Notes under the pieces: model-generated
What the model was told of the DNA's origin: nothing
Seen by the model: the letters and a program-made list of their open reading frames with translations, nothing else
Database searches by the model: none
Assembly: GCA_046293395.1 (NCBI GenBank)
Contig: JBKBOU010000003.1
Location: forward strand, 310,001-374,000
Direction: 5' to 3'
From: CAYNRA01 sp046293395
Lineage (GTDB): Bacteria; Bacteroidota; Bacteroidia; Cytophagales; Spirosomataceae
Length of the DNA stretch: 64,000 nt
Shown here: positions 36,181-44,293 of the stretch, piece by piece
How the letters are laid out: each line of letters starts with the position of its first letter
How positions within the stretch are numbered: position 1 is the stretch's first letter
Made by a program: the position numbers and the translations under genes

Positions 36181-36435
36181 TTACTCTATCACAATTTGCC
36201 TCTCAAAGAAAACCTGGATACTGTTTTCTACTGCCGTTTGGCAAGTGGGTGCATCGATGGCATAGGTTGCGCATAATTCATCGACAATCGCTGGGATGTC
36301 TTTTCCTTGTTCGACTCCCCTCAAAATAGCATACATGGTTTCGTTCAACGAGAGATACTCGTTTGTATCGATAAGATAGACGACGCCTTCGTCACCCAGT
36401 TGAGTGAAAAGTACTTTTTCTGTGTTTATTTTCAT
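36181..36435 (-). CDS. PqqD-like RiPP recognition element (lasso B1 protein)
   Basis: An 84-residue stand-alone PqqD-fold protein that binds the leader peptide and presents it to the peptidase and cyclase. The winged-helix pattern is seen in EGVVYLIDTNEYLSLNETMY followed by AILRGVEQGKDIPAIVDEL and a C-terminal helix VENSIQVFFERQIVIE. Its start overlaps the stop of the upstream APS kinase gene by 4 bp (ATGA) and the B2 gene follows 17 bp later, the usual B1-B2 order of Firmicutes- and Bacteroidota-type lasso clusters. Confidence 0.9.
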   Translation of the reverse strand: MKINTEKVLFTQLGDEGVVYLIDTNEYLSLNETMYAILRGVEQGKDIPAIVDELCATYAIDAPTCQTAVENSIQVFFERQIVIE

Positions 36436-36953
36436 TGTCTTGTTTTGTTTATATATGTTCGTAAAAAATGTACCGATTCTTGCAAAGATAAGGTAGAAGT
36501 ATCGAGTTGTATCTCTGCATTTTGAGGTTTTTCATACGGTGCAGAGATGCCTGTAAATTGGGGAATTTCTCCGGATAATGCCTTTGAATAAAGCCCTTTG
36601 GGGTCTCTTTTTATACATTCTTCGAGTGGTGTCGTGACATACACTTCGACAAAATGCCGACACATACTGCGCACTTCCTGGCGGATGTCTTGGTAAGGAG
36701 AAATCAAGGAAACCAAAACAAAATGCCCTTGAGCTTCCAGAAATGCGGCCCATTTTCCTACTTGCAGATTATGTTGTTTTCGGGCGGTTTCATCAAAACC
36801 TGTTTGATTGACCAGAGCCCGAATGGCATCTCCGTCTAGTAATACCGGAATGATTCCCTCCAACTTCAACTGTTCTGCTAGGGCGTTTGCTAATGTCGTT
36901 TTGCCCGCACCACTGAGTCCGGTAAACCAAACTACTTGATTTTTTTTGTTCAT
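36432..36953 (-). CDS. cysC: Adenylylsulfate (APS) kinase
   Basis: Phosphorylates APS at the 3'-OH to give PAPS, the sulfate donor for sulfotransferases. At 173 residues it is a stand-alone CysC. Walker A GLSGAGKTTLANAL at residues 12-25, LLDGDAIRALVNQTGFDE, SLISPYQDIRQEVR and EVYVTTPLEECIKRDPKGLY, then the lid PQFTGISAPYEKP. It overlaps both neighbours by 4 bp, with a sulfotransferase directly upstream. No sulfate-assimilation genes (sat, cysH, cysDN) are nearby, so its role is most likely local PAPS supply for the three cluster sulfotransferases. Confidence 0.93.
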   Translation of the reverse strand: MNKKNQVVWFTGLSGAGKTTLANALAEQLKLEGIIPVLLDGDAIRALVNQTGFDETARKQHNLQVGKWAAFLEAQGHFVLVSLISPYQDIRQEVRSMCRHFVEVYVTTPLEECIKRDPKGLYSKALSGEIPQFTGISAPYEKPQNAEIQLDTSTLSLQESVHFLRTYINKTRQ

Positions 36954-37804
36954 AAATAACCAAAATGCCGCATCATCGGCTCATTTACGTGACTAATTTT
37001 CTCTATTTGTTCTGCCGTCAATTCTTGTTTCCATCTACCTACTTCTCCCTTGAAAAAGAAAGACCGATGCACACTTGGTTTTTCTCGAAAACCTCCTTTT
37101 TGCTCCTTTTCTTGCAGTTTTTCAAAACGAGTTTCTTCCAAAGCAAACTGGATTTCCTCTTCGGAAACAGAAAGCCCTATCGCTTGAACGGCTGCTTTAA
37201 ACGTCTCGAAAGGCTTTTCTTTCATATCTTCGTACCGCATAAAATGCACAGGAAACGACGGCTTGGTCAGCCAACTCTCGACGTGCATAGACCACGTACC
37301 CAGCGGTTGATGGAACTGATTATTCGGGCTACTCCGTTTTCCAACAAATCCACTTTTCGGATTTACCATGTATTTCTCAATGGTAAAATCCAGGGGTTTG
37401 CCAACATGATTTGCCAAAGACAAGGTAACATCCAGCGGATTTCGTACGAAGTAAACGGCACAGGCTGAAGGTGCTTCCGGAATTAACGGCAGTTTGTCTA
37501 GCTCTGAAAACGTAAAAGCATCGTGGATTTTGATATATAGTTTCTTCGAACTGGTCTCCGAAAGATACGTAAATGCGAGGCGTTGATACAACTCAATTTG
37601 TCTTTCTGTCAAATAATCTGCGTGTACGTCTAAGATATTTTCTACAAAGTTCTTACCAGAAAAAATGCCATCGGTTGCCATTTTATTCAGGTCAATTTGC
37701 TGATTTTTCAAGAGGACAGTCAGAAATGACCGAAACCACGTATTTCCAGATTTCGGGTAAGATGCCAGCCAAACGAGATTTTTCGGGGAGTTTTCAACAT
37801 GCAT
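36950..37804 (-). CDS. PAPS-dependent sulfotransferase 1
   Basis: A 284-residue sulfotransferase of the cytosolic Sulfotransfer_1 type. The 5'-phosphosulfate-binding loop is ASYPKSGNTWFRSFL (residues about 15-29). KIHDAFTF holds the His expected to act as base, and the 3'-phosphate site is YFVRNPLDVTLSLANHVG. RYEDMKEKPFETF follows, and GGFREKPSVHRSFFFKGEVGR closes the fold with the typical FRKG-like loop. It shares its framework, including the final FGYL, with the protein at 43417-44244, so the two are paralogues. It is coupled to cysC by a 4-bp overlap and lies 4 bp after the kinase gene. Confidence 0.9.
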   Translation of the reverse strand: MHVENSPKNLVWLASYPKSGNTWFRSFLTVLLKNQQIDLNKMATDGIFSGKNFVENILDVHADYLTERQIELYQRLAFTYLSETSSKKLYIKIHDAFTFSELDKLPLIPEAPSACAVYFVRNPLDVTLSLANHVGKPLDFTIEKYMVNPKSGFVGKRSSPNNQFHQPLGTWSMHVESWLTKPSFPVHFMRYEDMKEKPFETFKAAVQAIGLSVSEEEIQFALEETRFEKLQEKEQKGGFREKPSVHRSFFFKGEVGRWKQELTAEQIEKISHVNEPMMRHFGYL

Positions 37805-37808
37805 ACCG

Positions 37809-38747
37809 TTATTGCCTTTTTGCTGCTTGTGCCAATGGATGAATGATTTGCTCTTCTAGGGCATTTGCAAACGTCTGAAATGTATTCTGTCCTTTGGGGC
37901 GCGTCGCCTTCCAGGCAGGTGTACACCCAGCGATGCTTGTTAGTTGGGTAAACTGTAACATTTGCTTTTTCATGCCATTCAGCCATTGCTTGCGGTAAAT
38001 GTTATTCCCCAAATATTGCATGGTGATAGCCGGTTTGTAGCTCATTATCTGAATATCGCTGCCTTCTTCTTCCAGAAATACGATGCCTGCAACCTCCACT
38101 TTATCTGGTACAAAAGCATCGTGAAAAAAGAAACCGTATTTGTCTATTTCTATGTCCGTCCGAATCGGCTGCTTTTCGTGTTCTTCTAGTACTGCTTGGT
38201 TGGCGATGCTATTTTGCCAAAGGCGAATCATAGGGTAGGAAGCTTGCGCATAACATTTTCCGTTTTCTACATAGAGAACTGCCGTATCGTCTGTGAATGG
38301 CGCATAGCCTTTTTCTTGCAGCATGACAGCGGTTGTTGACTTGCCCGTTCGGGAGGGCGCAGCAAACAGCAGTACTTTATTTGCTTCAACAAAAACGCCG
38401 GACACATGAAAAGGAATGATATTTCGCTGAAATAGTACGGCTGCCAAGCAATTGGAATAGAAAAACAGGAGGATTTCAGACCAGTCGCCTCCCAACGACT
38501 CAATGGTAATTTGACATCCTTGCCGAACATAATACCGAGCTACTTCTGGGACTGTATATAGAAATTCATTCTCATTGAATGTCGCAAAGGGCTTTGTTTT
38601 GGTAGGAGGATTTTCTAGGTTTTCGGGAGTTTTTCCTTCTGAAACTTGGATGGAAGGAATTTCTGAATGCTCGGAAAACGGAACAAAAGCGGGTAATTCA
38701 ATACTTGAACGTATGGGGATACCGTAAGCGATGTAAGTGTTTTTCAT
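37809..38747 (-). CDS. HPr kinase-like peptide kinase of the lasso cluster
   Basis: A 312-residue P-loop serine kinase of the HprK-like type. The N-terminal 110 residues are a divergent domain, then IIPFHVSGVFVEANKVLLFA leads into Walker A APSRTGKSTTAVML (residues 130-143) and YAPFTDDTAVLY with the catalytic Asp pair. Such kinases occur in paeninodin-type lasso clusters, where the kinase phosphorylates the C-terminal Ser of the precursor. The candidate precursor here ends in Ser48, which fits. First gene of the minus-strand lasso operon, transcribed from the divergent region shared with the YkgJ-like gene. Confidence 0.87.
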   Translation of the reverse strand: MKNTYIAYGIPIRSSIELPAFVPFSEHSEIPSIQVSEGKTPENLENPPTKTKPFATFNENEFLYTVPEVARYYVRQGCQITIESLGGDWSEILLFFYSNCLAAVLFQRNIIPFHVSGVFVEANKVLLFAAPSRTGKSTTAVMLQEKGYAPFTDDTAVLYVENGKCYAQASYPMIRLWQNSIANQAVLEEHEKQPIRTDIEIDKYGFFFHDAFVPDKVEVAGIVFLEEEGSDIQIMSYKPAITMQYLGNNIYRKQWLNGMKKQMLQFTQLTSIAGCTPAWKATRPKGQNTFQTFANALEEQIIHPLAQAAKRQ

Positions 38748-38888
38748 AAACCAAATTTAAGGCAATTGAGGGTATTTTCTAAGTGTTTTTTTGCAAAAAA
38801 TCATGTAATTTCAACTCTCAATTTAATGATAAAATGCTTTTATCTTCCTTTATTTTTCATTTTATTTGGACAAAATAAGGACATTATC
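38748..38888. promoter_or_regulatory. Divergent promoter region of the lasso cluster
   Basis: 141 bp separate the outward-facing arms of the cluster. On the minus strand TAAATTTG (38759-38752) fits TAnnTTTG but lies only 5 bp from the kinase start, implying a very short leader or a downstream start. No repressor-type operator is obvious. Confidence 0.45.
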
Positions 38889-39416
38889 ATGGACATCCCA
38901 TCTGAAAAAAAACTCAATGAAGAACTCTCTGCGCTTTGTCTCACGTGCGGTATGTGTTGTGACGGCACACTTTTCAACAAAGCGACTATCCAAGATGATG
39001 CTGATGAAAAAATAGCCTTAAACTTGGGTTTAACCACTTTCTCAAATACCAAGGGTGAACGTTTTTTTAAGTTACCTTGTCATCATTTTAAAAAATGTTG
39101 TACCATTTATGACAAAGAACGTCCGAGCGTTTGCCATACTTATTTTTGCAAACCACTTAAAAGCGTTCGTAACGGACAGTTAGAACTTACTGATGCGAAA
39201 AATCGTATTTTGAAAGCAGTAAGTTACCGGGCAGAAGTACTGGCAATCGCTGCACAAACAGAAGTGTATCAAACATTTACGATTCGGCAATTGATAGAAG
39301 AGATACTACCCAACCCTACGGAACAAATCAAGCAGCATCCGGATTTGTGGCTCAAACTTATTGGACTTTATGCCATTGTAGGAAAACTAAGTAGTACAAA
39401 AAAATCCAAAAATTAA
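38889..39416 (+). CDS. YkgJ-family Cys-cluster (Zn/Fe-binding) protein
   Basis: A 175-residue protein with the YkgJ-type cysteine pattern, thought to bind Zn or an Fe-S centre: CLTCGMCCDG near the start, then LPCHHFKKCCTIYDKERPSV followed by CHTYFCKP, about nine cysteines within the first 90 residues. The C-terminal helical part has no recognisable motif. The reading frame is open to 38766, but ATG 38889 with AAGGACA upstream (start of MDIPSEKKLNEELSALC) is preferred. It is the first gene of the plus-strand lasso arm, 60 bp before the cyclase. Its role in the pathway is unknown. Confidence 0.8.
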   Translation: MDIPSEKKLNEELSALCLTCGMCCDGTLFNKATIQDDADEKIALNLGLTTFSNTKGERFFKLPCHHFKKCCTIYDKERPSVCHTYFCKPLKSVRNGQLELTDAKNRILKAVSYRAEVLAIAAQTEVYQTFTIRQLIEEILPNPTEQIKQHPDLWLKLIGLYAIVGKLSSTKKSKN

Positions 39417-39476
39417 ACATTCATTGACATACACCATACATCGTCTCACACTTTACCTAAATAGTTTAACTAGATT

Positions 39477-41315
39477 ATGTCTCAATTTTTTGGCTGTATT
39501 GCCTTACACGCTCAAATAAACGTTGCCGATGTCGCTGCACAAATGACCACTTCTCTGGATTTCTTTCAGCCCGATGCCGTGGGTGTTTATCAAACCGAAG
39601 AAGTTTTTATTTGCAATAAATTCTTGTTCAATACCCCCGAATCCGTTCATACCTCGCGTATTTGCCAAAACGAACGCTATGTTGTTGCCGCCTCGTGCCG
39701 GTTGGATAATCGGGAAGAAATTGCGGCTAAAATTCAGTTAGAAAATCCGCTCGAAAAATCAGACCATGATTACCTCTTGGCAGCTTATACTTTTTATCAA
39801 GAAAAATGTGTCGAACACCTGTTGGGCGATTTTTCTTTTGTGGTTTGGGACAAAGAAAAGAAAACCCTCTTTATGGCGAAAGACCATTTGGGGATTAAGC
39901 CCTTGTTTTACTATTTGGATGAAAATATCCTGGTTTTCTCAACCTATATACAAGGAATTAAAGCGGTTGAAGGAATAAATCTTTTCTTGGATAAATTGTA
40001 TATTGCCCGCGAACTAAAAAACTTTTCCCCTACTTTTGAAGATACCTTTTTTGAACACATCAAACGGCTGAAACCCGCTCATTACATCCAATTTATTCCT
40101 GATTCTCACCAACTTTACGAACAAAAATATTGGGAATTAACCCCAGTGGACATTTCGGCTTTTCAGACGGAAGATGAAATCTATACAGAACTCCGAAGAT
40201 TATTTACGGAAGCTGTGGTTTGCCGGACACGTACGCATAAAAACATCGGATGCCAACTCAGCGGTGGATTGGATTCTTCGGCAATTGCCGTTTTGCTTTC
40301 CAGAAATCTGGATAAAAACCGTTTGCATACCTATTCTTTTGTCTTGAACGATAAAACTAGGGCTTATTCTGAAAGAGGCATAGACGAACAAGAAACCCAA
40401 AATACGATTATTGAATATGCCGACCTAAAACGAGAAAATCACCATAAAATAGAAGAGTTTCATTACAAAGATGTTTTCGAGGAACTAGAAATTTCGAATT
40501 TGATTATGGGTGGCTATTCCAGTTCCGATGCCATCTGGCAGGATACCTTATTCAAACGGGCGGGTGAAGAAAGTCAAGTAGGTTTTATGATGAGTGGTTT
40601 TCCTGGGGATGAGTGTGTCTCAAATAGTGGTAGCTTATATTTTTATGATTATTTGGGAAATCGAAACTGGAAAGAACTTTTTAGACTTATCCAGACCGAA
40701 AAAATAAAAGGTTTACGGAAAATTGGTTCTTATTTCAAAGCAAAGTATCACGGAACTTATTTTGTAGCATATCGAGATATACAAAAGGAAAGGAATTTAT
40801 TACATCCAGAATCAGAGTACAATAAATTACTAAAAATAGACACAGAGGCGTTTAAATTTTATCCTACATTCAAAGCATTTTTAAAATACGAAATTAATCG
40901 ACCGCATACCTGCCAACGAACTGAATCAGAAGGACTGTATGCGTCGCTATACGGGATAGAAACTGTCTATCCCTTGACAGACATTCGTCTAATTCGCTTT
41001 GTTTATAGCATTCCCACCCATATGTTCACCCCTCTACCTTACAATAGAAAAATTTTTAGAACAATAACGAGTGGGATATTACCTGATAATGTTCGCCTAC
41101 AAAAAAAAATTAATGGCGCAATGACATTAGCCTTTTTAGAGTACTGGAAAGAAAAACAAATTAATGAATTACAACTTTATGATGTGATTGATTCTTTAAA
41201 TTTTTTTCATTCAAAAGGTAAGGTAAATTGGGGAAAACCAGAGAAAAAACGCCAAATAGCCAAGTGTAAAATAGATTTTCTAATAAATATTAATGTTACA
41301 CATGGGAAAGAATAA
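39477..41315 (+). CDS. Lasso peptide macrolactam synthetase (asparagine synthetase-like cyclase)
   Basis: ATP-dependent cyclase that adenylates an Asp or Glu side chain of the core and joins it to the freed N-terminal amine. It is a 612-residue asparagine-synthetase homologue. The N-terminal Ntn-like domain begins MSQFFGCIALH: the Cys2 nucleophile of glutamine-dependent synthetases is absent, as expected for a lasso cyclase that needs no ammonia. The domain continues with DFSFVVWDKEKKTLFMAKD and HLGIKPLFYY. The synthetase domain has the PP-loop QLSGGLDSSAIAVLLSRN near residues 260-277 and MSGFPGDECVSNSG with a second conserved Asp region. The glycosyltransferase gene overlaps its end. Confidence 0.9.
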   Translation: MSQFFGCIALHAQINVADVAAQMTTSLDFFQPDAVGVYQTEEVFICNKFLFNTPESVHTSRICQNERYVVAASCRLDNREEIAAKIQLENPLEKSDHDYLLAAYTFYQEKCVEHLLGDFSFVVWDKEKKTLFMAKDHLGIKPLFYYLDENILVFSTYIQGIKAVEGINLFLDKLYIARELKNFSPTFEDTFFEHIKRLKPAHYIQFIPDSHQLYEQKYWELTPVDISAFQTEDEIYTELRRLFTEAVVCRTRTHKNIGCQLSGGLDSSAIAVLLSRNLDKNRLHTYSFVLNDKTRAYSERGIDEQETQNTIIEYADLKRENHHKIEEFHYKDVFEELEISNLIMGGYSSSDAIWQDTLFKRAGEESQVGFMMSGFPGDECVSNSGSLYFYDYLGNRNWKELFRLIQTEKIKGLRKIGSYFKAKYHGTYFVAYRDIQKERNLLHPESEYNKLLKIDTEAFKFYPTFKAFLKYEINRPHTCQRTESEGLYASLYGIETVYPLTDIRLIRFVYSIPTHMFTPLPYNRKIFRTITSGILPDNVRLQKKINGAMTLAFLEYWKEKQINELQLYDVIDSLNFFHSKGKVNWGKPEKKRQIAKCKIDFLININVTHGKE

Positions 41316-42651
41316 TGCAGTATTTATAATGCCCATGCTTTTTGGACACGCAAACCGTACCATTAAGATTGCTCGTTTACTTCAAAACAAAGAATTTGAT
41401 GTTTACTATGCAGGGAGTGTACAGCTGTTAAGGTTTACGATTAAAAATAACTTTAAATTATTCAATTTAAAGTCTGCGCCAATACAGGAGTCTTCTTTTG
41501 AAAGGTTAACATTAAAAAATTTCAAAGAATGGATATCAATTTCTCGTGGTAAAAGTATTTTTGATAACTATATAGCAAGAAGGAATGAATTAAAAATACT
41601 TATCACTAAACTACAGCCAAATATTATTTTTTTGGATGAATTTTGTTATTTTGATTATATCATACTTCGTTCATTATCAGTCTCTTGCAACATATATATA
41701 CTGCAAGGGAAAATGGGTATGTATTTTAATGAAAATAGCCCTCCAAGTAATTTTTATAGCTTTCCGAATAGATTTACAAAGTATCTTTGGAGATATACGC
41801 TGTTAAGAAATAAACTGAAACGTATATACCGAAAATCTTTATTTGCAGAACAGACAGTAGAGCGTTTATCCAAACAAATACTGGCTTCGGAGCAAATTAA
41901 AATGACTATATTATTCAATTACAAAAAAATATTTACGCCGTCATTTATTGATGCTTCCGAATTATTACTTTACGCTCCCGAATTTGATTTTCCTAATAAT
42001 ACTCCACTTGCATGGCAACAATATCTAACACCAAGTGTTGACCTTGAACGCAAAGAAATAATAACCAAGAAGCTAAAAAATTTTATTGAAAAAGGAAACT
42101 CAGAGCCATCAAGCCAAATCATTTATTGTAGTCTTGGAACCATTGCTGACATACATTTAGGGGAAACAACTTTAAAAACAGAATTTATCAACAAATGCCT
42201 TCAAATAGCTGCAAAAAACCCAAAATACTACTTTATCATTAGCTTAGGTGATGATTTAAACAAAGATGTTGAAGGTCAGGTTGTAAAGTCCAATGTTTTA
42301 ATAGTTAATTTTGCACCCCAAGTTTTTATTTTAAAAAAAGCAAACCTCTTTTTAACTCATGGTGGTCGTAATTCAATTTTTGAAGGAATTTATTCAGAAA
42401 CACCCATGTTGATTTTTCCACTAAATAAAGTCTGGGACCAAAATGGCAACGCTGCCAGAGCAGTTTACCATCAAGTAGGGATGAAGTCCAATCTCAATGA
42501 TTCTACTGAAAAAATTGAGAAGCAGATTCACACTTTATTGACCGATAAATCTTACAAAGAAGCTGTTAAACAAATGGCAAAAAAAATGAAACAGAAATAT
42601 ACTGATGAGTATTTCTTAAACCAATTAGATAAAATTATATCATTCAAATAA
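41302..42651 (+). CDS. GT1-type glycosyltransferase
   Basis: A 449-residue GT-B glycosyltransferase of the UDP-glycosyltransferase (UGT/MGT) type. The N-terminal acceptor domain starts FIMPMLFGHANRTIKIARLL. The nucleotide-sugar domain has IIYCSLGTIADIHLGE, LIVNFAPQVFILKKANLFLT, then HGGRNSIFEGIYSETPMLIF and NKVWDQNGNAARA, the donor signature. It overlaps the cyclase end by 14 bp from ATG 41302 (or 23 bp from 41293), indicating translational coupling. The sugar and acceptor are unknown; acting on the lasso peptide is inferred from position. The gene is visibly AT-richer than the kinase-to-B2 arm. Confidence 0.87.
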   Translation: MGKNNAVFIMPMLFGHANRTIKIARLLQNKEFDVYYAGSVQLLRFTIKNNFKLFNLKSAPIQESSFERLTLKNFKEWISISRGKSIFDNYIARRNELKILITKLQPNIIFLDEFCYFDYIILRSLSVSCNIYILQGKMGMYFNENSPPSNFYSFPNRFTKYLWRYTLLRNKLKRIYRKSLFAEQTVERLSKQILASEQIKMTILFNYKKIFTPSFIDASELLLYAPEFDFPNNTPLAWQQYLTPSVDLERKEIITKKLKNFIEKGNSEPSSQIIYCSLGTIADIHLGETTLKTEFINKCLQIAAKNPKYYFIISLGDDLNKDVEGQVVKSNVLIVNFAPQVFILKKANLFLTHGGRNSIFEGIYSETPMLIFPLNKVWDQNGNAARAVYHQVGMKSNLNDSTEKIEKQIHTLLTDKSYKEAVKQMAKKMKQKYTDEYFLNQLDKIISFK

Positions 42652-42656
42652 TAGAT

Positions 42657-43430
42657 GTGCAAAAGAAAGAAAACCAAAGAATCGACTTTATAGGTGTAGG
42701 TGTTCAGAAAGCTGGAACTACTGCATTGTATCATTATTTATCCAAGCATCCGGACATATCAATGCCTGACTGGAAAGAATTGCATTATTTCAGTAATCCA
42801 TCGCTTGATTTTAAAATCGAAGAACAGAATAATTATATCGAATATCATCAGCATTTCCATTGGAATATGGAAAAAATAAGAGGCGAAATAACGCCCCGAT
42901 ATTGCTATTCAAAAGATGCAATATCGTATATTTTTAAGTATAATCCGAAGATGAAAATTATACTTATTCTAAGAAATCCCATCGAAAGGGCTTTTTCACA
43001 TTGGAATATGCGTTTAAGTAAAAAACAAATCGACTCTTCCTTTTTAGACTGTGTAAAAGCGGATATTCTTCGACATAGATTCAACGTTCAGTTTGAGCAA
43101 TACCCAGAAGACGATTATGTTAGAAGAGGTTTTTATATTGAACAGATAAACAGGATTTACCAGTATTTTCCGTCCGAACAGGTGCATGTCATTAAGTATG
43201 AAGACTTTAGAGCTAATCAGAAACAAGGATTAATTGATATTTTGCTTTTTTTGGGCTTAGATTATTCTGCGTTCAATTTTGAAGAAGAGCAAATATATCA
43301 TTTTCCTTACACAACAGAAATAGATACTGTATCTTTCAATCTTTTGAATGAATTGTTTCTGCCTGAAATAGAAAAACTTGAAAAAATCTTAAATTGGAAT
43401 TGCTCCGACTGGAAATATGGCAAAATATGA
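42657..43430 (+). CDS. PAPS-dependent sulfotransferase 2
   Basis: A 257-residue sulfotransferase. The 5'-PSB loop FIGVGVQKAGTTALYHYLSK and the 3'-phosphate site LILRNPIERAFSHWNMRLSK are both present, with VIKYEDFRANQKQGLIDILL later. The GVQKAGTT form is closer to heparan-sulfate/Stf0-type enzymes than to its two neighbours, so this is a different subfamily. The start is GTG 42657, 5 bp after the glycosyltransferase stop. Its end overlaps sulfotransferase 3 by 14 bp. The acceptor is unknown: Tyr, Ser/Thr or a sugar hydroxyl are possible. Confidence 0.88.
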   Translation: MQKKENQRIDFIGVGVQKAGTTALYHYLSKHPDISMPDWKELHYFSNPSLDFKIEEQNNYIEYHQHFHWNMEKIRGEITPRYCYSKDAISYIFKYNPKMKIILILRNPIERAFSHWNMRLSKKQIDSSFLDCVKADILRHRFNVQFEQYPEDDYVRRGFYIEQINRIYQYFPSEQVHVIKYEDFRANQKQGLIDILLFLGLDYSAFNFEEEQIYHFPYTTEIDTVSFNLLNELFLPEIEKLEKILNWNCSDWKYGKI

Positions 43431-44244
43431 TTTAATCTGGCTGGCATCTTATCCAAAATCTGGTAATACTTGGCTCAGATGCTTTTTCTCTGCCCTATTA
43501 TTCAAAGAAAAATTAGACTTAAATAACCTTGAATTTAATGAGGTATTTGCCAATAAAGGCCTTTTTTCGTTATTAGTAAAAAAAAACATTACTGATTTTG
43601 ACGAACAGCAATTAGAAAGAGAAAGAAGAAAAGTTTTAGACTTTTATTTGAAGACCAAACCATCTCCATACCTTCTTAAAATTCATGATAAATATACAAT
43701 TTCTTCTTATGATAATTTACCTATTTTTCATACAAATCGACCGAAGGCTGCAATATATATAGTTCGTAATCCTTTTGATGTTGCTTTATCTTTTTCCAGA
43801 TATTTAGGCGTAACTATTGATGAAATCATTGATAGATACGTTTGCAAAACAGGAGCAACTATCTATATGAATCAACGTTTCCCGAGGCAAATCGGAACCT
43901 GGCAAGAACACCTGATGAGTTGGAAAGAGCAAACTGAAATTCCCGTTATTTTTGTTCGCTACGAAGATTTAAAAATAAATCCTTATCAGAATTTTAAAAA
44001 AATACTTTCCTTTTTAGAACTGGATTTTTCAGAAGATAAAATTCAGGATGCCATTAGAAAAAGTGATTTTAATACCTTAAAATGCATAGAAAGTATAGGT
44101 GGCTTTAGAGAACGATTGTTAGAAAATGTTCCCTTTTTTCACTCTGCTGAAATTGATAGGGGGGCAAAAAAATTGAGTTCTACTCAACAAAAAAAAATAC
44201 TACACCAAAATCAGGATGCAATGAAAAGCTTTGGATATTTATAA
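43417..44244 (+). CDS. PAPS-dependent sulfotransferase 3 (paralogue of sulfotransferase 1)
   Basis: A 275-residue sulfotransferase. The 5'-PSB loop LASYPKSGNTWLRCFFSALL, KIHDKYTI, the 3'-phosphate site YIVRNPFDVALSFSRYLG and RYEDLKINPYQNF parallel the protein at 36950-37804. Both also share the IGGFRE loop and the final FGYL. The pair thus arose by duplication, one copy in each arm of the cluster. It overlaps sulfotransferase 2 by 14 bp and is the last plus-strand gene before a bidirectional terminator. Confidence 0.9.
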   Translation: MAKYDLIWLASYPKSGNTWLRCFFSALLFKEKLDLNNLEFNEVFANKGLFSLLVKKNITDFDEQQLERERRKVLDFYLKTKPSPYLLKIHDKYTISSYDNLPIFHTNRPKAAIYIVRNPFDVALSFSRYLGVTIDEIIDRYVCKTGATIYMNQRFPRQIGTWQEHLMSWKEQTEIPVIFVRYEDLKINPYQNFKKILSFLELDFSEDKIQDAIRKSDFNTLKCIESIGGFRERLLENVPFFHSAEIDRGAKKLSSTQQKKILHQNQDAMKSFGYL

Positions 44245-44286
44245 AAATAGCCTCTGAATATATAAAAATATAATCAGAGGCTATGT
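44245..44286. terminator. Bidirectional terminator between sulfotransferase 3 and the precursor gene
   Basis: The stem ATAGCCTCTGA/TCAGAGGCTAT has an AT-rich loop. On the minus strand it is followed by a T run (TTTTTA), so it can end the precursor transcript as well as the plus arm. Confidence 0.8.
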
Positions 44287-44293
44287 TATTTGC

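Noticed and set aside
36432..36953. APS kinase as part of sulfate assimilation
   Set aside because: No sat, cysDN or cysH gene is nearby, and it overlaps a sulfotransferase and the B1 gene, so local PAPS supply is the better reading.
39477..41315. Ordinary asparagine synthetase (asnB)
   Set aside because: It lacks the N-terminal Cys2 nucleophile and sits with B1, B2 and kinase genes, as lasso cyclases do.
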